A program made the translations under genes and the position numbers. Positions 21,838-34,496 of a stretch of 64,000 nucleotides of DNA are shown piece by piece; the first letter of the stretch is position 1, and each line of letters opens with the position of its first letter. The notes under the pieces were generated by a model. It was not told the DNA's origin. It ran no database searches and saw only the letters and a list, made by a program, of their open reading frames with translations. Source of the DNA: Cyathus striatus (Eukaryota; Basidiomycota; Agaricomycetes; Agaricales; Nidulariaceae); contig JAOVFP010000004.1 in assembly GCA_025738555.1 (NCBI GenBank), positions 2,294,001-2,358,000 on the forward strand. Direction: 5' to 3'.

Positions 21838-23720
21838 TGCATGAGCTTCAGGACAGGCTACCAAGTATGTTTTTAACTGTCTTTATTTCATTGTTCTAAA
21901 TCACATTTTCATTTTAGATGTAACAATACTTGACAAGTCAATATATTTACTTGTCTCTATGCTTATTGCATGGTTGCACATAGCATGTGGACTTAGTAGA
22001 GCCACATGTGACCATACATTGAAGATCCTCAAGATTATTATTCAGTTGGCTACAGCTAGGGGTAGGATTTCATCTACTGGGAATGTCTCTTTACATTTAG
22101 AGACAAGAAACACTATAAAAAATTTATACATCAAGCCTCAAATTTTATGAACCATCTGCTGCCCAGAATGCTTTGAACACTATCCAATTGATAATATTCC
22201 TGAGACTTGTAGAAAGCACCAGACAGAAAGGAGTAGAGTTTGTGGTACTCCTCTGTGGACAACAGTACATACAAGGGGAAGCATCAAATGAGTTCCAGAT
22301 AATGAGTTCCAGATTGCCTCTACTCAACTCAAGACCTTAATTCATGGCTGGAATACTTTCTCTCACATCCTGGAATTGAAAATACAGTTGATTTGTCTTA
22401 TCAGCATGTCCCAAATCCATTGGACATGCAGTCTATTTGGGAAGCCCTGCTTGGATTAATGGACTTTAAGATTTCAAGCCAACTATGCTACATAATCTAA
22501 CATTTTCATTCTACATTGACTGGTTTAATCCCTTCTCAAACAAAATAGCAGGGAAGACCATCTCATGTGGTGCTATGATGTTCTTTTGTCTGAATATACC
22601 CCATGATCAATACTATCTGTCTGAAAACACTTTCTTTGCTGGTATAACACCACCACCAAAGGAACCTACCATTGAAATAATTAATGAGCTTCTTGACCCA
22701 GTTATATCTCAGTTTCTAACTATGTTCTATGGTGGACACATTAAAACTTTTTGTCATCCAGAAGGATCATTTAATCATGTTGGAGTTCTTGCAGCCATTG
22801 GTGATCTACTTGCTATGTGAAAGGCATTTGGTTTTGCTGGAGTAGCTTCAAAGCGAAGCTTCTGCTCATTTTGCAAACTCAAACATGAGGATATGGACTG
22901 CCTCAATCCACATCTTTGGCAGTTCTGAACTGGAGGTAAAATAAAAGCAGCTGCAGAAGCATTGTGCATAGCAACTATGAAAAAACACCACAAGGGAATC
23001 CTTGATGAGTTTGGTGTTTACTGGTCACCAATGCATCATCTTGCATATCATAATCCAGTTATCTACACAGTTCTTGGAATCATGCACAACTGGCTTGAAG
23101 GAGTTTTGCAACACCATGTCTGTCATGAATGGAGGCTTGGAATACCTGTTGGTACAGCTTCATCTCACATTACTGTACAAAGGTCTCAACTACAAAAGCA
23201 AAAGAGTAATGCAAGAGATATAAATGTTAATGGTAATAATGGTGAGGATGGCTCAGATTTTACAGTATGTCTGACTCAGAGTATGAGCATGAAATGAATA
23301 TGTCAGACACCAGCAATTTGCTCAGCACTGAGGTGAATAATGAAGATCACCAGGACATGACAACACTCAACACAATGCCCTGCATATTCTCAAAGACTCA
23401 ACTTCATGAAGTACACCAGTGTTTAGCTGATGCTTCAGTCCCATCATGGATTGAATGTCCACCAACTAACCTTGGCAAGCCATCACATGAAAAGCTGAAA
23501 GCTGGTTAGTGGCTCACATTATTCACAATATTTTTATTGATAATTCTACCAGAAATATGGTCAAGCCAGGATTATGAACCTGAGCCTACATTACTAACAA
23601 ACTTTACTGACCTTGTGGAATGTACCAATATTGTCTGTGCATACAGAACATCTCATGAACAGGCAGATATTTATACAAGAGGTTATATTCAGTATTGTCA
23701 ATCATCCTCTCTGCTGTTTC

Positions 23721-24329
23721 TGTCATGTCCCATTCTATTCCACTAGGGACAAGAACCTCGGAGTAGATAGTCTAATAGCGGAGTAACTTGTACAATGTTA
23801 GTAGGGTGTGTGGAGATGATGAACAAGTATGGGAGTAGTGGAACATTGGCTTCAACTTGTGTGTTGCGCCCCTTGGACTTCCAGTTCTGTATTTAGAACA
23901 AAGCAGAGTAAGTGGAAAAATAGCGGAGTTGGCTCAAGGCCCAAGTGGGAGAAGGGTGTAAACATAGTTGATTTGAAACTAAAGTATATCTACATTACAG
24001 GAGTAGTTTATATAGTAAACTACTTTGTCTGAATGCATACGGAGTAATGCCCATGGGTATGTGGCATCCTAGGGTTAAGTAAACTCCATGAAATGTAGAA
24101 CATGGTAAACTAGTAGTACGCCTCTAGATTATAGTCATAGGAGAAATGGCCGCGGCCGGAGAATGAGGTAGTAATATTAAAGGGAAGGAACAAGTAAACA
24201 GATACAAGTAAACATTAGTAAGGAAGAGTTCAATATATAACAAGTATACATAGTCTGGAGGAAACATACTAAAAGTGGAGTAAACCTGGAGTTGACTCCA
24301 ATGGTACAGGGATTGTCATGGATATGACA
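23721..24329. repeat. solo LTR, TGTCATG...ATGACA family
   Basis: 609 bp, starts TGTCATGTCCC and ends GGATATGACA, with a perfect 5-bp duplication GTTTC on both sides (23716-23720 and 24330-24334). It splits the C-terminal part of the transposase pseudogene; the reading resumes after it. It shares the CTTCAACTTGTGTGTTGCGC block with the chromovirus LTR although the rest is not alignable. Confidence 0.88.
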
Positions 24330-24641
24330 GTTTCCCAATGTGCATTCATGACCAAACCATCATTATGCAATGCATATTGGTGATTTATTGAAATTCTGGG
24401 GTCCACTTATAACACTGAGTGAGTTTCAAGGCAAGCAGCATAATGGAAAATTGCAACAAGTCAAAACTAATACTGGAGACTTTCGACTGATTGTTTGGCG
24501 ATTTTTCAGCGTGACACAAAAGTTCATTCATTGTTCTGTTCACCTCCCAGTTTGAAGCGTGACTAGCATAAAATCTGTTCACACCTCATGGTGATCACAA
24601 AAATTCCCCACAATCCCAAAAGACCCCAAAGGGAAATTAGA

Positions 24642-26368
24642 GAGCTCTTTACACTTAGCCAGGTGTTCTGTACGGATCCGCGCGGAATCCGTGCGGAATC
24701 CGTACGGAATTTTCGGAATCTGTGCGGAATCTGCACAGATTTTTTTCTTTTTGGCAGAGGTTTTTTTGGGTCTGTACAGATTCTGCACAGATTCTGCACA
24801 GAATCAAAAATTCCGTGCGGATTCCGCAGAATTCCGCATTACAGACCTGAAAAATTCTGTACAGATTCTGTACAGAATCTGTACAGAATCTTATTATACT
24901 TATTTCCTTATAGAAAATTACAATAGAAAATTGTGTGATACTAAGCACTAAGTGTGACACTCTCCATTAAGCATGACACTAAGGTTTAAGCGTGACACTA
25001 TACATTGATTGTGACACTAAGTGTTGAGTGTGACACTAAGGGTTAAGCGTGACACTAAGCATTGAGTGTGACACTATGGGTTGAGTGTGATACTAAGGGT
25101 TGAGTGTGACACTAAGTGTTAAGCATGATACTAAGTGTTGAGTGTGACACTAAGGGTTGAGTGTGACACTAAGGGTTAAGCGTGATACTAAGTATTGAGT
25201 GTGACACTAAGGGTTAAGCGTGACACTAAGCATTGAGTGTGACACTAAGGGTTGAGTGTGACACTAAGGGTTGAATGTGACACTATGTGTTAAGTGTGAC
25301 ACTAAGTGTTAAGTGTGACACTAAGGGTTAAGGGTTGAGTGTGACACTAAGTGTTAAGTGTGACACTAAGGGTTAAGGGTTGAGTGTGACACTAAGCATT
25401 GAGTGTGACACTAAGGGTTGAGTGTGACACTAAGGGTTGAATGTGACACTAAGTGTTAAGTGTGACACTAAGCATTGAGTGTGACACTAAGGGTTGAGTG
25501 TGACACTAAGGGTTGAATGTGACACTAAGCATTGAGTGTGATACTAAGCATTGAGTGTGACACTAAGTGTTAAGTGTGACACTAAGCATTGAGTGTGACA
25601 CTAAGTGTTAAGTGTGACACTAAGTGTTAAGTGTGACACTAAGTGTTAAGTGTGACACTAAGTGTTAAGTGTGACACTAAGGGTTGAGTGTGACACTAAG
25701 TGTTAAGTGTGACACTAAGGGTTGAGTGTGACACTAAGCATTGAGTGTGACACTAAGGGTTGAGTGTGACACTAAGCATTGAGTGTGACACTAAGGGTTG
25801 AGTGTGACACTAAGCATTGAGTGTGACACTAAGGGTTGAGTGTGACACTATGCATTAAGCATGACACTATACATTAAGTGTGATACTAAGTGTTGAGTGT
25901 GACACTATGCATTAAGCATGAAACTATACATTAAGTGTGATATTAAGTGTTGAGTGTGACACTATACATTAAGCATGACACTAAGTGTTGAGTGTGACAC
26001 TATGCATTGAGTGTGATACTATACATTAAACATGACACTATGTATTGAGCATGATACTATATATTGAGTGTATCACAGATTTCATGTAGTGTCACACTTG
26101 ACACCTGTGACAAGGCAGCAATGCATGAATCCACACAGAATCCATGCAGAATATGTATGGAATCCATATAGAATAATCACCTCCAATAATAATAATAGTT
26201 AGTATATAAATTCTGTATGGTATCTATACAGGTCTGTACGGGTCTGTACGGATCTGCACGGAATCCGCACGGATCCGTACGGAATTTTCGGATTCCGTGC
26301 GGATTCCGTACGGATCTGTGCGGATCCGTACAGATCCGTACAGACCTCTTGGGGGAGTGTAAATTACT
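24642..26368 (-). mobile_element. non-autonomous KDZ-type element, mostly satellite
   Basis: 1.73 kb. The left end GAGCTCTTTACACTTAGCC and right end GGGGGAGTGTAAATTACT are the reverse complements of the ends at 15350 and 10378, so the element lies in inverted orientation. A 9-bp direct repeat GAAATTAGA flanks it (24633-24641 and 26369-26377). Inside: about 290 bp of CCGTACGGAATC-type subterminal repeats, the 19-bp satellite (24940-26100), then about 250 bp of subterminal repeats. It is what remains of the 10.4-15.35 kb arrangement when the transposase, accessory exon and LTR piece are removed. Confidence 0.88.
24940..26100 (-). repeat. satellite array (reverse complement of the 13966-15095 family)
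   Basis: About 60 tandem units of 19 bp such as TAAGTGTGACACTAAGCAT, GGGTTGAGTGTGACACTAA. Units vary at the spacer (GGGTT, CATT, TGTT) while GTGTGACACTA is nearly constant. Confidence 0.95.
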
Positions 26369-26454
26369 GAAATTAGACCAACAGAGCACTTGTATTTTGT
26401 GAAAAATCATTGAAGTTTTTCGGAAAAAAAATCAGTCTTTTAGTTTCACAGAAC

Positions 26455-26575
26455 CTTTGTTCACAGCTGCCTGTGATGCATGACAGCTGGACTAAATTGT
26501 TCTGTTTGGAGGCCCTGCGTGACGCATGACTGAACAATTGGTCAAAAGTCTCCAGTAGTCAACTTCATAAGTATT
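26455..26575. repeat. diverged direct repeat (partner at 30672-30780)
   Basis: TTGTTCACAGCTG...GTGATGCATGACAGCTG...GTTCTGTTT...GACGCATGACTGAA...GTCAAAA recurs in the same order at 30672-30780. The two copies bracket the pseudogene at 26934-29870 and may be remnants of that element's ends or of an older LTR. CpG decay differs between copies. Confidence 0.45.
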
Positions 26576-26933
26576 TCATAATGAAATTATTTTTGTAACC
26601 AACTAAACTATGCTTCATTAGGAAGTTTAGATTACACCATGTTGCATCAGATTGTGTGATTTATTCACTTGGTATTCTACAGATTCTCAGAAGCCTCATA
26701 GAGCATGGGGAGCCACAATCACTATCCATGGATGTGGCCACTGACTAAGTGCACAGCCACCTAAAAGCGATCAACACATTTATGTACACCATGCCAACAC
26801 AGCACAATGTCCTTCTCACTCAGGCTTCTGTACTTACTAATTAGCTTGTAATATGGTACTTCAATGTATGTAGCCTGCTATTGTAACATAAATTTATTAT
26901 ATACATATTAAATAAGAGTTTAGAACCCAAAAA

Positions 26934-29870
26934 CTAAGTCATGTCATCATGATAGTCAGATTCATAGAATAAGTCCAAGTCATCATTGGACTGACTTAGA
27001 CTTTTACTGTTAGCTCTGCTTTCCACTTCACAATCATGAGCCTCAGAGCCAATATTCATTCTGAGCAGATACCATTTAACTGCTTTCTTTAATTCTTTGC
27101 ACTTCTGATCTTGATTACACATATGGGTCTTCTTAGGAACTTCACAAATTTTCTCACTATCTGCCATAGCTGTCTTCTTTTTCACATACAGCTTCTTGTG
27201 TTCTCAATGGAAGTCCAACTGTTGGTTTAATTCTGCCATTGGTACTGCTTTGTTGATCAAAGAAATGTCAAGCAAGAAGTTCTTCTCTGTCTCACTAATT
27301 ATAGCATCCTCATGGGCTTTCTTCATCTGTCATGCTTGCTCTTTCTTCTGGTTCTCAAGCACCTTTTGCTGATTTGCCTCCATCTGTGCCTCTTTCAATG
27401 CCTTTTGCTGCTTACCAGCATCTTGCTCTCTTACCTTCTGACAAAGATACACAGCATCTTCTTCATCAAGCATGGTAGTCATGAAGTCATTCATGTGGTT
27501 CTGAGCAGCAACAAACATTGCATCAAATTTATGCAATGTTTCACAAGGGTGCATCTACTGCCCAATTCTATAGCTTCCCAGTGCACCTTCATTGGCATCA
27601 TTTGTTGATGCAAAGAATAGTGACTCTCATTTGGCAACTGTAAGTGAGTCAATATCACCTCCTTTAAATTCCTCTGAGAAGCATTCTACAAATATAGTTC
27701 TTGCACCTCATGTGAATGCAGAAACAGCATGGTTGAGGTCTGGAAGATCTGATGCAAGTTCAGATACTGAATTCACAACCTTTGTTACCCAATTACCCAT
27801 TTCCCTTCCTCCCAGAATTGCATCCATATGTATAAACTGTCCTTCAGTCCATATTTGTGGAATCTGACTGATACATTGTAAAAAGGCAGATTTTATATTG
27901 AAAAACAATTCCAGCTTGGATATATTTTCATGGCTTCTAATGTGGTGCATAAATGGTTAGGACACTGCAATATTGTAAAGTGCCAGAGCACATAACTCAG
28001 TAAGAGTCTCGATGTTTTTGAGTGCATTCATAAAATTTAATTCAATGTTTGTAAATCCAGGTTTATCCTTTGAATTGTGAACAAACTCCATAAAGAGAAT
28101 AAAATATTTCAGGTTTGCAATAATGGTACTAGCTGCCTTGCCATGAGATCCATAACATGTGTCACTAACATCTGGATAGGGTATGTGTTCTTCTGTGTGA
28201 GTGGTCATCCAAATATTGTAGATGTTCTGTTGACCTTTTTTTTAATCTTTGTTTTGGCATATAAGTCCACCTAGAAAAGCTGCTTGGCTTCCACCACATT
28301 TGGAATTGCCTTCTGCTTGTTGTTCTGCTGTAGTTGGATTGGATGAGTCAACTTGACATGCAAGGATGGCTGCATTATCATGATTTGTGAGGAGAATAGG
28401 TGCAGTTTTATTTAAATCTTTCCAAATTTGCTGCATTTATCTATCCCCACCCTTGACACAATTCAAATCCTTGTGCATACAGCATCTGGTTCTTATGAAC
28501 ACTGTGAGCTTCCTTTGATCATCTCTAGGTAAGCCATCAAAGATCTGACTCCCAACATCTCAGATAACTGAAATATCAGCAGCTGCCTTCTCATCCTCAG
28601 TAAGCTGATTCCATATATCTTGTCCACCCATATTGACAATTAATTTCAACTTTCTTGGTACTAGTAATGCATATACATTCCAAGAAGTGCTTCTTCACCA
28701 AGACACTGAAGTATAACATCCATTTTTCATATTCTGAGAATCTCATGACTCTTTTTCTGGTTTGCTGCATGATCTCTGCAAGTTCCCATTAATTTATATG
28801 CAAAACCATCTGGAGAAAATGTAAGGCCTTTTCTTTTTGCAATTGAGCTTTCATTGAATACTTTTGCAAGTGTTTTGAGCCATTCTTTTAATCCTGCTAC
28901 CTGGGTTTCACTAGAGTGATCCACAGATGTTTCAATACCAAGAGTACACAATGTCCACTTTGACTCCACATTTGGATTGCTGTAGTCAACAACTTTCAAT
29001 GCAATATGTCTTGATTTGTATTCAAGGACCTTATGTGATGTTGAATCAGAACTATAGGTGAGTTCTTTGAAGGCCAAGTTAGACTATGAACTAGAGATAT
29101 TTGATGAACACATACTATCAGTCTGAAGCATCTCATATCCCAGTTGAATGTCTGTGGCAACTCCACCTTCAAGGATGGCTCTCTGAACAGTCCTAGTGCT
29201 CATTCATTCCTTAAGCTCAACTCCTAGTGCAACACCAATTTCCTGAATTGCTATGCCAACATTTTCTCTGCTGTTCCAACAGAAACAAGATATTGTACCA
29301 ATTTTTGAGCTCAGCTTGTGTATATTTCTTTATTGGTGAGCTTGAATGATATTTGTTGCTTTCTTTTATATAAACATGTCATACTGCACTCCTTTTCATT
29401 TCTTATAAGTGCTTGCTGATATCTTTTCTTTAGTTTCTTGTGTTCCACCTGCAATTTCTGCTTGGAGCTCTTTAGCATGCCTAATTGATGTTGAAGACTC
29501 CCTATTGTGTGGTGTGATGTTGCCTGAAGTCCCTGAAACTTGTATGTCTTCTGTTCCAATTCATTTTATAACCTTTTTGCCTCAAGGGATAAGGTGGATA
29601 GCTTTAACTTCTGCTTGTTGTTTTGCTTGTTCTATAGGCTTGTCTCCATTCATTATGGTATTTCTCTTTGGATATCTTTGCATCCTTTCGAAAATGTGAA
29701 GCTGATGCCTCTAAAGTGTTCATTCACTTGTCCACTACAGATATTACATTATAAGATGCATTTGTGTTGCTACTCCAAGATGTGATGTGAAGTACTGCAT
29801 GAGCAGTCTCAAGAGATTCCAGTTGCTGTTTAGTCTTTCCTTTTGTCTGTTTCTTTAAACTTCTCGCCAT
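26934..29870 (-). pseudogene. decayed transposon-borne gene, lineage-specific fungal family
   Basis: Coding remnants on the minus strand begin MARSLKKQTKGKTKQQL at 29870. They continue through a coiled-coil part (29311-29559, KQKLQVEHKKLKKRYQQAL), WTLCTLGIETSVDHSSETQV (about 28900), KLMGTCRDHAANQKK (about 28780), LNKTAPILLTNHDNAAI (about 28400), NFMNALKNIETLTELC (about 28000), ASTNDANEGALG (about 27590), a Gln/Lys-rich coiled coil (27330-27554) and an acidic C terminus ending 26934. I recall this order from abundant transposon-associated proteins of Agaricomycetes but cannot name a superfamily. Many stops, several of TGA/TAA type consistent with CpG decay. Not functional. Confidence 0.65.
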
Positions 29871-31534
29871 ATTAAGTATCTAACAACATGTCTTTGTGGT
29901 GAAATAAGCTATATACATAGTAATAGTGAGTATTGCTATGAGGAACACAGTATAACTCACTTGTTTTGAGAGGGAATGGTGTTTTTGTGTAACATTCGAT
30001 ATGTTGAAACATGTATTATATAATCATAAAATAGGCTGTTATTGCCTCTGTTATACATAACACATTTACTCATTGTATACTCACTCTATGCATAACAAAA
30101 TTAATGTGTAACATTATATGTATGTTAGCTAGGGAATGTACAGTTTCTTTTCTTTTAATTTAAGCAAGTAAGAAGACATTGAGTATGCATTTCAGACTTA
30201 CTGTGCTAACATATTCAATTCAGCACCCTTTGCAGTACATTACATGCCCAACTACTAGATCCATTTGGCACTTCAAGATTTTCAGCATTACATATTAATT
30301 ATTTTGGCATTTTGGCATAATGTGTAACTCTTAATTTGAAGTTGCATTTTCTAGTGGCTAAGCTTTTAAGTACAAGTCTCACTTTGTGGGATATTGCATA
30401 TTGTGCTCATTCAATTCTCTAAAAGCACAATTATTTTTGGATGCTGTATTTAGTCATTGTCCATTACAAGCATTGAATGCATATTTAATTTACCAAGTGT
30501 TCTTAGCAAGTACTGTACCATTTCAACCAATTGTTCACACCAATGGGAGTGTAATGGTCTGAACCTCTGTTCAATAGTCACTGAAATGTGTGACCAATGG
30601 TTTGCACCAAGGTCAATAGCCCAGTGTAACCTATAAGAACCTTGTAAGTTTCCTATTGCTTTCCTTTATACCTCTGTTCACACCTCACTGTGACCTGTGA
30701 TGATATACCTCAGCTGTTCTGTTTATGGTCTGTTGTGATGCATGACTGAAAAGTTTGTCAAAATAGTACAGTAATAATTGTTGGTGCAACACAAAATATT
30801 TGATATTGTTAGGTAGTGGGCTCTTCCACTTGCCAGCCCTATATCTTTATAGTAATAGTTGTATACTAATAATGAGAAACATGAAGTAATGAGTACATAT
30901 GAGTATGTATAACAATAGTACACATAATAGTATTATAAGCAATGAGTACTTACAAATAATCCTGCTCATGCATATAATAAATACTGCACTCATATAAGCC
31001 AGAGGTTTAATGATAATTTTGGCTGACATCACTCAATTAATAATGACATGGTATTGATCTGGTGACTGGCTACATTTGTGATGTGATGCCTAACATGAAT
31101 ATGGTACCCCATGTAAGTGTAATAATGTACCATTCTAAGCATAAAAATGGAACCCCTATGGAACACTACCAACCCCAGACCATGTGCTTGCTAGTCCCTG
31201 CTTATGAAGTTCATAAGTAGATTTGGATTATGATATCTACTATGTATGTGTTTATTAATTCTCCTTAGTAGTACTATCAGGCATACAATCTAAGTTAGTT
31301 CAAGTTGTGTTTAGAAATGGTGAGAACTCTATATTTTCAACTGTCTGGCAGAGAAATGAAGTCTTACCAAGGAATAATTTATTCCATATACCTCTTCAGT
31401 ATGTGAGATGACTTCATTATCTGCCAAGTACTAATTGAGCCCAACTTAGTAATGACATTAGGGAATATAATCATAACAAGGAAACTGAGTGTAAGATTTG
31501 TTGTATAAATTATAGTCACTGCATTTTGTAAGAG
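29871..31534. other. AT-rich gene-free stretch
   Basis: No gene. It holds the second copy of a direct repeat (30672-30780) and, at about 30813-30835, GTAGTGGGCTCTTCCACTTGCCAGCCC. That string is an imperfect inverted match to 35339-35371 within the 25-kb element. Confidence 0.5.
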
Positions 31535-32165
31535 GCTTACAAGAGTCATGGCTTCAATTCTGATTGATTGCTGTTGGTAAGGTGGGGGGTTGCAATGTTT
31601 CATTACTGGGAGCTTGATTGAGCACATTTGGGATCATAAACCATGTACTGTGATCAATGGAACTTGTACTTGAAATCAATGCTACTGAGTATGAAATCAA
31701 TGAGAAGTGGAATCAATACTAGTAGGTACAAAATCAATACAAAAACAGAATCAATGAAGTAGAGAGATCAATAAAAGCGAAATATATTAAAAATCAAATA
31801 CATTACTTTATAGTATTGGTCCCCAACCACAAGGGTAACCTAACAGTAGTGTGATTAACCATGTGTACACAACCATTGCACTACTTGATCTTTAAAGATA
31901 TTGCACTTCCTATTACTTAGCATATAACTAGCTATCATTTTATTCACTTGGGTTAAAATATTCTCCTAAACAAAATGAAATTGATAACATGAAACCATGG
32001 CTGAAGTAATAGGTAAATTAAATGAACCTCACACTACAGTGCTAATGCAAGTGTGGATGAAGATACATAGAGAAAGTTCAAATTTTCATGAAGTCACCAA
32101 AAATGATAGCAAACTATAGGTTAAGTAATAGGAAGTGCAACAGCTTTAAAAGACCAAATAGTGCA

Positions 32166-33998
32166 GTACTTTACCCTCCCCCCCAATTTCCGGACAGACT
32201 CCGGACAGACAAGAAAATGTCCGGAATTTCCAGGTGGACTCCATATGAAAACCAGATTTTCCAGATGGAATCCACATGGAATACAGATTTTCTGGATGGA
32301 GTCTGGATGGACATGATAATTTCTGGACAAAGTCCACATTGAGTCCATGTTAAAGAACATTTTTTCTGGGTGGAATCCAGGTGGAATGAGAAATTTTCCA
32401 ATTGATGGAAATGAAATATAACTTTGTTTTCCCATAGAGTCACATAGTATTACAGTATCACAATATCAAGTGTCTCACAGTATTGCAATCATCACAGTTA
32501 TTTTTACATGGTATTACACTTGTCACACTTTTTGCAGTGTCACAGTATTGGAGTTGTTACAGTTACCATTGCATAGTGTCACAGTATCACACATGGTCAT
32601 AATGAAGCAAATATCACATTCACATTGTCATAGTCATCAGGGGGTCATCTTCATTATTACACTTGTCACATAGTATCACAGCTGTCAACATCTGTGATAT
32701 TGTGACACTACAAATAGTGTGACAAACGTGACAAGTGTGACATTATGTAAAAGATACTATGACACTATGTGAAAGTGTTGAGTGTGACATGATGTGAAAA
32801 GTGTGATACCATGTGTTGAGTGTGACATGATGTGAAAAGTATGATACCATGTGAAAAGTGTGACACAACACAAAAAGTGTGACACATAATATTGTGATAC
32901 TGCAATACTATGCAACATTGTGACACAGGTGTCACACTCAACACACTGCATCATGCAAGTGTGTCACACTCGATGCATAATGTCATGCTCCACACACCAT
33001 GTCATGCTCAATACACAGTGTTACACTCAGCACATGGTGTCATGCATAACACAGTGTCACATGGTGTCATGCTCAACACATGGTGTCACACTCAACACAT
33101 GGTGTCACACTTAATGCACAGTGTCACACTTAGTGCATAGTGTCACACTCAATGTGTAGTGTCACATTCAATGCATCATGTCACACTCAACACACAGTGT
33201 CACACTCAACACACAGTGTCACACTCAACACACAGTGTCACACTCAACACACAGTGTCACACTCAACACACAGTGTCATGCTCAACACATGGTGTCACAC
33301 TTAACACACAGTGTCACACTTAATGCATAGTGTCACACTTAATGCATAGTGTCACACTCAATGTGTAGTGTCACATTCAATGCATCATGTCACACTCAAC
33401 ACAAGGTATCACACTCAATGCTTGGTGTCACACTCAATGCATCATGTCACACTCAGCACATAGTGACATGCTCAATGCATAGTATCACACTCAGCACACA
33501 GTGTCACACTTGACATAGTTATAGAAGTTGTGGACTGTACAGCATGTGCCCATGCACAAGCCAGCCATAGTGTAATAGTTATGCACACTATCCACTATCA
33601 TGTGAATGGGTATTATGTAATCATCACAACAATATTGGTTCAAACTATGCAACTATGCCATGCTCTACTAATTTATTTATGATACAAGTAAGTAAAATAA
33701 GTAATAAACTACTAATTAATACAAGCTACCTGGAATCCATATGGATTCCAGGTGGAGTCCAGTATAGCAAATTCCTTCGGAATTCCGGCTGAAAGGCGGA
33801 ATTTGGCCAATAATCCGGATTCCATATGGAATTCATCTGGAAAGCACCTGGACCGGAAAACTAAAATTTGGCTGGTGTCTCTGCCAAAACAAGTCCACCT
33901 GGAGTCCATGGAATGGCCGGAAATTCCGCAGACTTTCTGGGGAGTCCGCGGATTCTGTCCAGACTCTGGAAGGAATTTAGGGGGGAGTGTAAAGACCT
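32166..33998. mobile_element. KDZ-type satellite-bearing element nested in the foldback element
   Basis: 1.83 kb. Ends GTACTTTACCCTCCCCCCC and, reverse-complemented, AGGTCTTTACACTCCCCCC; CAAATAGTGCA is duplicated at both sides (32155-32165 and 33999-34009). Subterminal regions hold TCCGGACAGACTCCGGA and TCCACATGGAATCCA-like palindromic repeats. The middle (32440-33515) is satellite. No protein gene. Architecture is that of the element at 24642, but the sequences are a different subfamily. Confidence 0.85.
32440..33515. repeat. satellite, GTGTCACACTCAACACACA type
   Basis: Degenerate on the left (both GTGTCACA and TGTGACA orientations). From 32930 to 33515 it is a regular array of about 20-bp units such as GTGTCACACTCAACACACA. 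Related in core to the other two arrays. Open frames here are repeat artefacts. Confidence 0.9.
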
Positions 33999-34339
33999 CA
34001 AATAGTGCAATGGTTGTGTGCACATGGTTAACTACACCACTGTTAGGTTACCCTTGTAGTTGGGGACCAATACTATAAAGTAATGTATTTGATTTTTAAT
34101 ATATTTCACTTTTATTACCTACTAGTATTGATTCCACTTCTCATTGATTTCATACTCAGTAGCATTGATTTCAAATACAAGTTCCATTGATCACAGTACA
34201 TGGTTTATGATCCCAAATGTGCTCAATCAAGCTCCTGGTGATGAAACATTGCAATCCCCCACTGCTTACTGACAGCAATCAATCAGAATCAAAGCCACTG
34301 GTGCTTACAATGGTTATAGGATGACTACTTCACAATAAT

Positions 34340-34496
34340 TATGATGTTTGTTATTTTACCATTCATCAGGAATATTTCACTAATGCAAATTGCAGACTCG
34401 AGAGAGTGATTCAGGCTGTGCTGGCATGTCGAGCCATCCTTCATACCCGTGAACAGGCTTGGAAAGGAAACCATGTTCATATATTGACAATATCAG
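34340..34496 (+). pseudogene. exon fragment at the insertion site of the 25-kb element
   Basis: Between CCATTCATCAG (possible acceptor) and ATCAGGTATTG (possible donor) lies an open stretch with protein-like composition: ANCRLERVIQAVLACRAI and REQAWKGNHVHILTIS. The family is not recognised. The 25-kb element is inserted just after it, at AGGTATT, inside what would be the intron. Confidence 0.35.

Larger units (their letters stand above)
20352..24515 (+). pseudogene. Tnp2-like (CMC/EnSpm, Plavaka-type) transposase pseudogene
   Basis: Coding remnants in order on the plus strand: a Cys/His N-terminal part (20550-20830, CTCETLQCYK and HGKLLPPNSQAYH); a helical part (21950-22150, LIAWLHIACGLSR, LKILKIIIQL); the catalytic core (22485-23250, DWFNPFSNKIAGK, GAMMFFCLNIP, VLAAIGDLLAM, CSFCKLKHEDMDCL, VLGIMHNWLEGVLQHH); and a C-terminal part (23400-23720 and 24335-24510, NHHYAMHIGDLLKFWGPL). 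These strings are typical of fungal Tnp2-family transposases. Stops interrupt it (for example TGA after SHP and TGA near 22926), several explicable as CGA to TGA. Two solo LTRs sit inside. Non-functional; would have cut and pasted a CACTA-like element. Confidence 0.8.
31543..34302. mobile_element. foldback TIR element with 8-bp target duplication
   Basis: Outer ends GAGTCATGGCTTCAATTCTG and, reverse-complemented, ACCAGTGGCTTTGATTCTG. An 8-bp direct repeat GCTTACAA lies outside both (31535-31542 and 34303-34310). The inverted arms are about 400 bp each (31543-31945 against 33999-34302 plus 32105-32155), with a short unpaired centre. The arms carry repeated AATCAATGA words. Its right arm is interrupted by the 1.8-kb element at 32166-33998. 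Without that, the element is about 0.93 kb, almost entirely inverted repeat, and encodes nothing. The GTGGCT..CATTCTGATTGAT-like end resembles the 25-kb element's. Confidence 0.85.

Noticed and set aside
14999..26110. Telomere or centromere satellite interpretation
   Set aside because: The arrays are bounded by transposon ends and occur in opposite orientations tied to element orientation.
32910..33140. His/Thr-rich plus-strand frames
   Set aside because: Produced by the GTGTCACACT satellite.
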